Source: CBDCVN01 sp965223045
GTDB taxonomy: Bacteria > Deinococcota > Deinococci > Deinococcales > Trueperaceae
Direction of reading: 5' to 3'
DNA: 64,000 nucleotides
Assembly (NCBI GenBank): GCA_965223045.1
Contig: CBDCVN010000013.1
Location: forward strand, 1,240,001 to 1,304,000
This document shows positions 62,821 through 64,000 of this stretch, one piece after another. Within the stretch, counting starts at the first letter, position 1, and the number at the start of each line of letters is the position of its first letter. The notes beneath the pieces are model-generated. The model worked only from the letters and a program-made list of their open reading frames with translations, made no database searches and was not told where the DNA came from. Position numbers and translations under genes: made by a program.

Positions 62821-63616
62821 TAGTTAAGTTACTATTATTATAAATGCCACCACCGATACCACTGCGATTAGCAAAATTTTCACTAATAGTTGAGTCAGCA
62901 ATAGTTAAGTGACCATCATTAAAGATACCACCACCAGAACCTCCACCGTCAGCAGTATTCTCGTTGATAGTTGAGCTATTTATACTTAAATTCCCTCTAT
63001 TATAAATACCACCACCACAACCATAATTAGTAGCAGAGTTTCCATTTATAGTTGAGTCAGTGATAGTTAAATCACCTTTATTAAAAATACCACCACCACT
63101 GCCACCGTAATTGCAAACATAGTCAGTGTAGTCTTGAGGGCCATCATCAACATCTCCACCAGTAACAGTTAAACTATCAATAGTACTTTCCAAATCAGAT
63201 TCAATAAGGATTACTCTACCCAACCCCTCAGCATCAATAACAGTATTATCAGCACCAGCACCTTTTAATATAAGGTCTTTATCAATAATGATATCATGCT
63301 CATTATAAGTACCAGCAGCAATATCAACAGTATCTCCTGCAGCTGCTTCATCAATAGCATGTTGTATCGTACTACAAGGGTTAGCTGCTGCTAAACAATC
63401 GTTGCTAGTATCATCGCCACTAGTAGCAACATAGCGGATTTGAGCTGCCTGAACAAATATCTCTCCATCAGCTGTTTCTTCGTTTTCAGAAGAAGGCACT
63501 ACAGGATTAGAAACATTTTTCCCACAAGACACCAAAAGCAATACCAAAATAACCGTAAAACAACTTATAGCTTTAGTCATAAAACTTAAAACCTTTCTTG
63601 GCTTTCGCCAATTCAA

Positions 63617-63969
63617 GTTGAGTTAAGGCTTCTTCTTAAGAATTTATGAATGAGGAATATTTACCAAATAAAATACAGTAGATAAGTGATCTGGGCAGAT
63701 AGCTCTTATCTTTTGTGATTTTATAGTGTAGTTGGTAAATATTAATCTAATTAATTCCATAAATTCTCTAATAAACTAACTATAGATTCTAATCTAGTCT
63801 GAAATCAATGGCTTTTTTCGACTAGAAAATTAATGGGTTTTGCTTTAAAAGCCTGTTTGGTAAGGATTTAATTTGAGCTTCTTGAGTAGGTTGATTTAAA
63901 AGTATTAAATTTCACTTAAAGACGTTCTCATGTACCTTTGAAGTCTTTGTCTGTATTACAATTCAAGGT
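63617..63969. other. Intergenic region
   Basis: AT-rich, without a credible gene. It presumably carries the promoter of the leftward lipoprotein gene. A short AGGTTGATTTAAAA motif at about 63888 echoes the tail of the dispersed repeat at 49720 and 51803. I see nothing else definite. Confidence 0.5.
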
Positions 63970-64000
63970 ATGAGTAAGCCTAAATACAAAAGGCGTAAGA
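63970..64000 (+). CDS. Possible start of a further gene (runs off window)
   Basis: ATG followed by SKPKYKRRK, a basic N terminus, open to the window edge. There is only a weak AAGG before it. The frame is too short to identify. Confidence 0.3.
   Translation, partial: MSKPKYKRRK

Larger units (their letters stand above)
59819..63580 (-). pseudogene. Beta-helix lipoprotein gene interrupted by two IS5-like elements
   Basis: Joining 63580-62821, 61831-61301 and 60297-59819 gives one 589-residue frame. It has a lipoprotein signal (LVSCGKN), YVATSGDDTSNDC, repeats of the (T)ITDSTINGNSA..GGGIYN type forming a right-handed beta-helix, then NGGPTQTHAL and GAFE near the end and a helical tail. This is the choice-of-anchor/PMP-like surface-protein style. 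ATG 63580 has AAAGG upstream and is preferred to TTG 63616. Both IS elements inserted at TA. In the current state only the first 250 or so residues can be made. Confidence 0.87.

Noticed and set aside
1..64000. CRISPR array, tRNA or rRNA genes
   Set aside because: I saw no regularly spaced repeat-spacer pattern and no cloverleaf or rRNA signature on either strand. The periodic repeats found are LRR or WD40 coding units.

Overview
The window is a low-G+C (roughly 38% by eye) bacterial chromosome segment. It carries single-copy housekeeping genes (tsaD, ilvC, mscL, trkH, clpS) among many insertion sequences (IS) and decaying genes. There is no rRNA gene, so the phylum is unresolved. A Cys-His-His CsoR sensor and the copper-gene repertoire would fit a Deinococcota (Thermus/Truepera-like) lineage, but Chloroflexota are also possible. 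Heavy IS load, IS-within-IS nesting, truncated genes and eukaryote-like repeat proteins (LRR, WD40, spondin-like) suggest a genome under relaxed selection, possibly host-associated. This is inference.

1-14.4 kb is a copper, envelope-redox and disulfide island. It holds a copZ-csoR-copA operon behind a readable promoter/operator, a cytochrome c, a Tat-exported multicopper oxidase, two cupredoxins, Met-rich secreted proteins, DsbB, a rhodanese-DsbA fusion, a MarR regulator with a perfect operator, a Spy-like protein and a two-component system. Two decayed gene copies lie inside it.

14.6-19.2 kb is ordinary chromosome (DUF309, DUF2330, tsaD, a CcbP-like protein, a spondin-domain lipoprotein). 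An IS630 element follows.

21-29.7 kb holds the most interesting locus: two paralogous leucine-rich-repeat genes with duplicated upstream regions. The second encodes a 1702-residue LRR-NACHT-LRR protein, a bacterial NLR-like architecture. The first matches it but lacks the NACHT block and is itself cut by an IS5-like element. A 12-bp direct repeat flanks the NACHT-coding block, and the repeat copies are exactly 524 codons apart.

29.7-36 kb is mobile DNA: an IS3 element with an IS701 element inside it, a sirtuin-SUKH gene pair, an IS4 element and a 159-bp MITE. 36-52.8 kb is mostly native: TrkH, DUF4173, a Nudix protein, tandem ClpS paralogues, a GlcG/HbpS-like protein, IlvC, a VOC protein, an ArsM-like methyltransferase, two membrane-tethered WD40 propellers, a PIG-L deacetylase and an ArsR/AHSA1 pair. 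A structured leader about 100 nt long occurs twice, and its second copy is split by IS701. 53-64 kb is again IS-rich: an MFS gene with no normal start codon, IS3 and IS1634 remnants, a truncated AAA ATPase, REP hairpins with their tyrosine transposase, and a beta-helix lipoprotein gene interrupted by two IS5-like elements.

The palindrome CTCGAG is strikingly frequent: I count about 57 copies against about 8 expected from composition. It occurs throughout native genes, and I found none in any of the IS elements.
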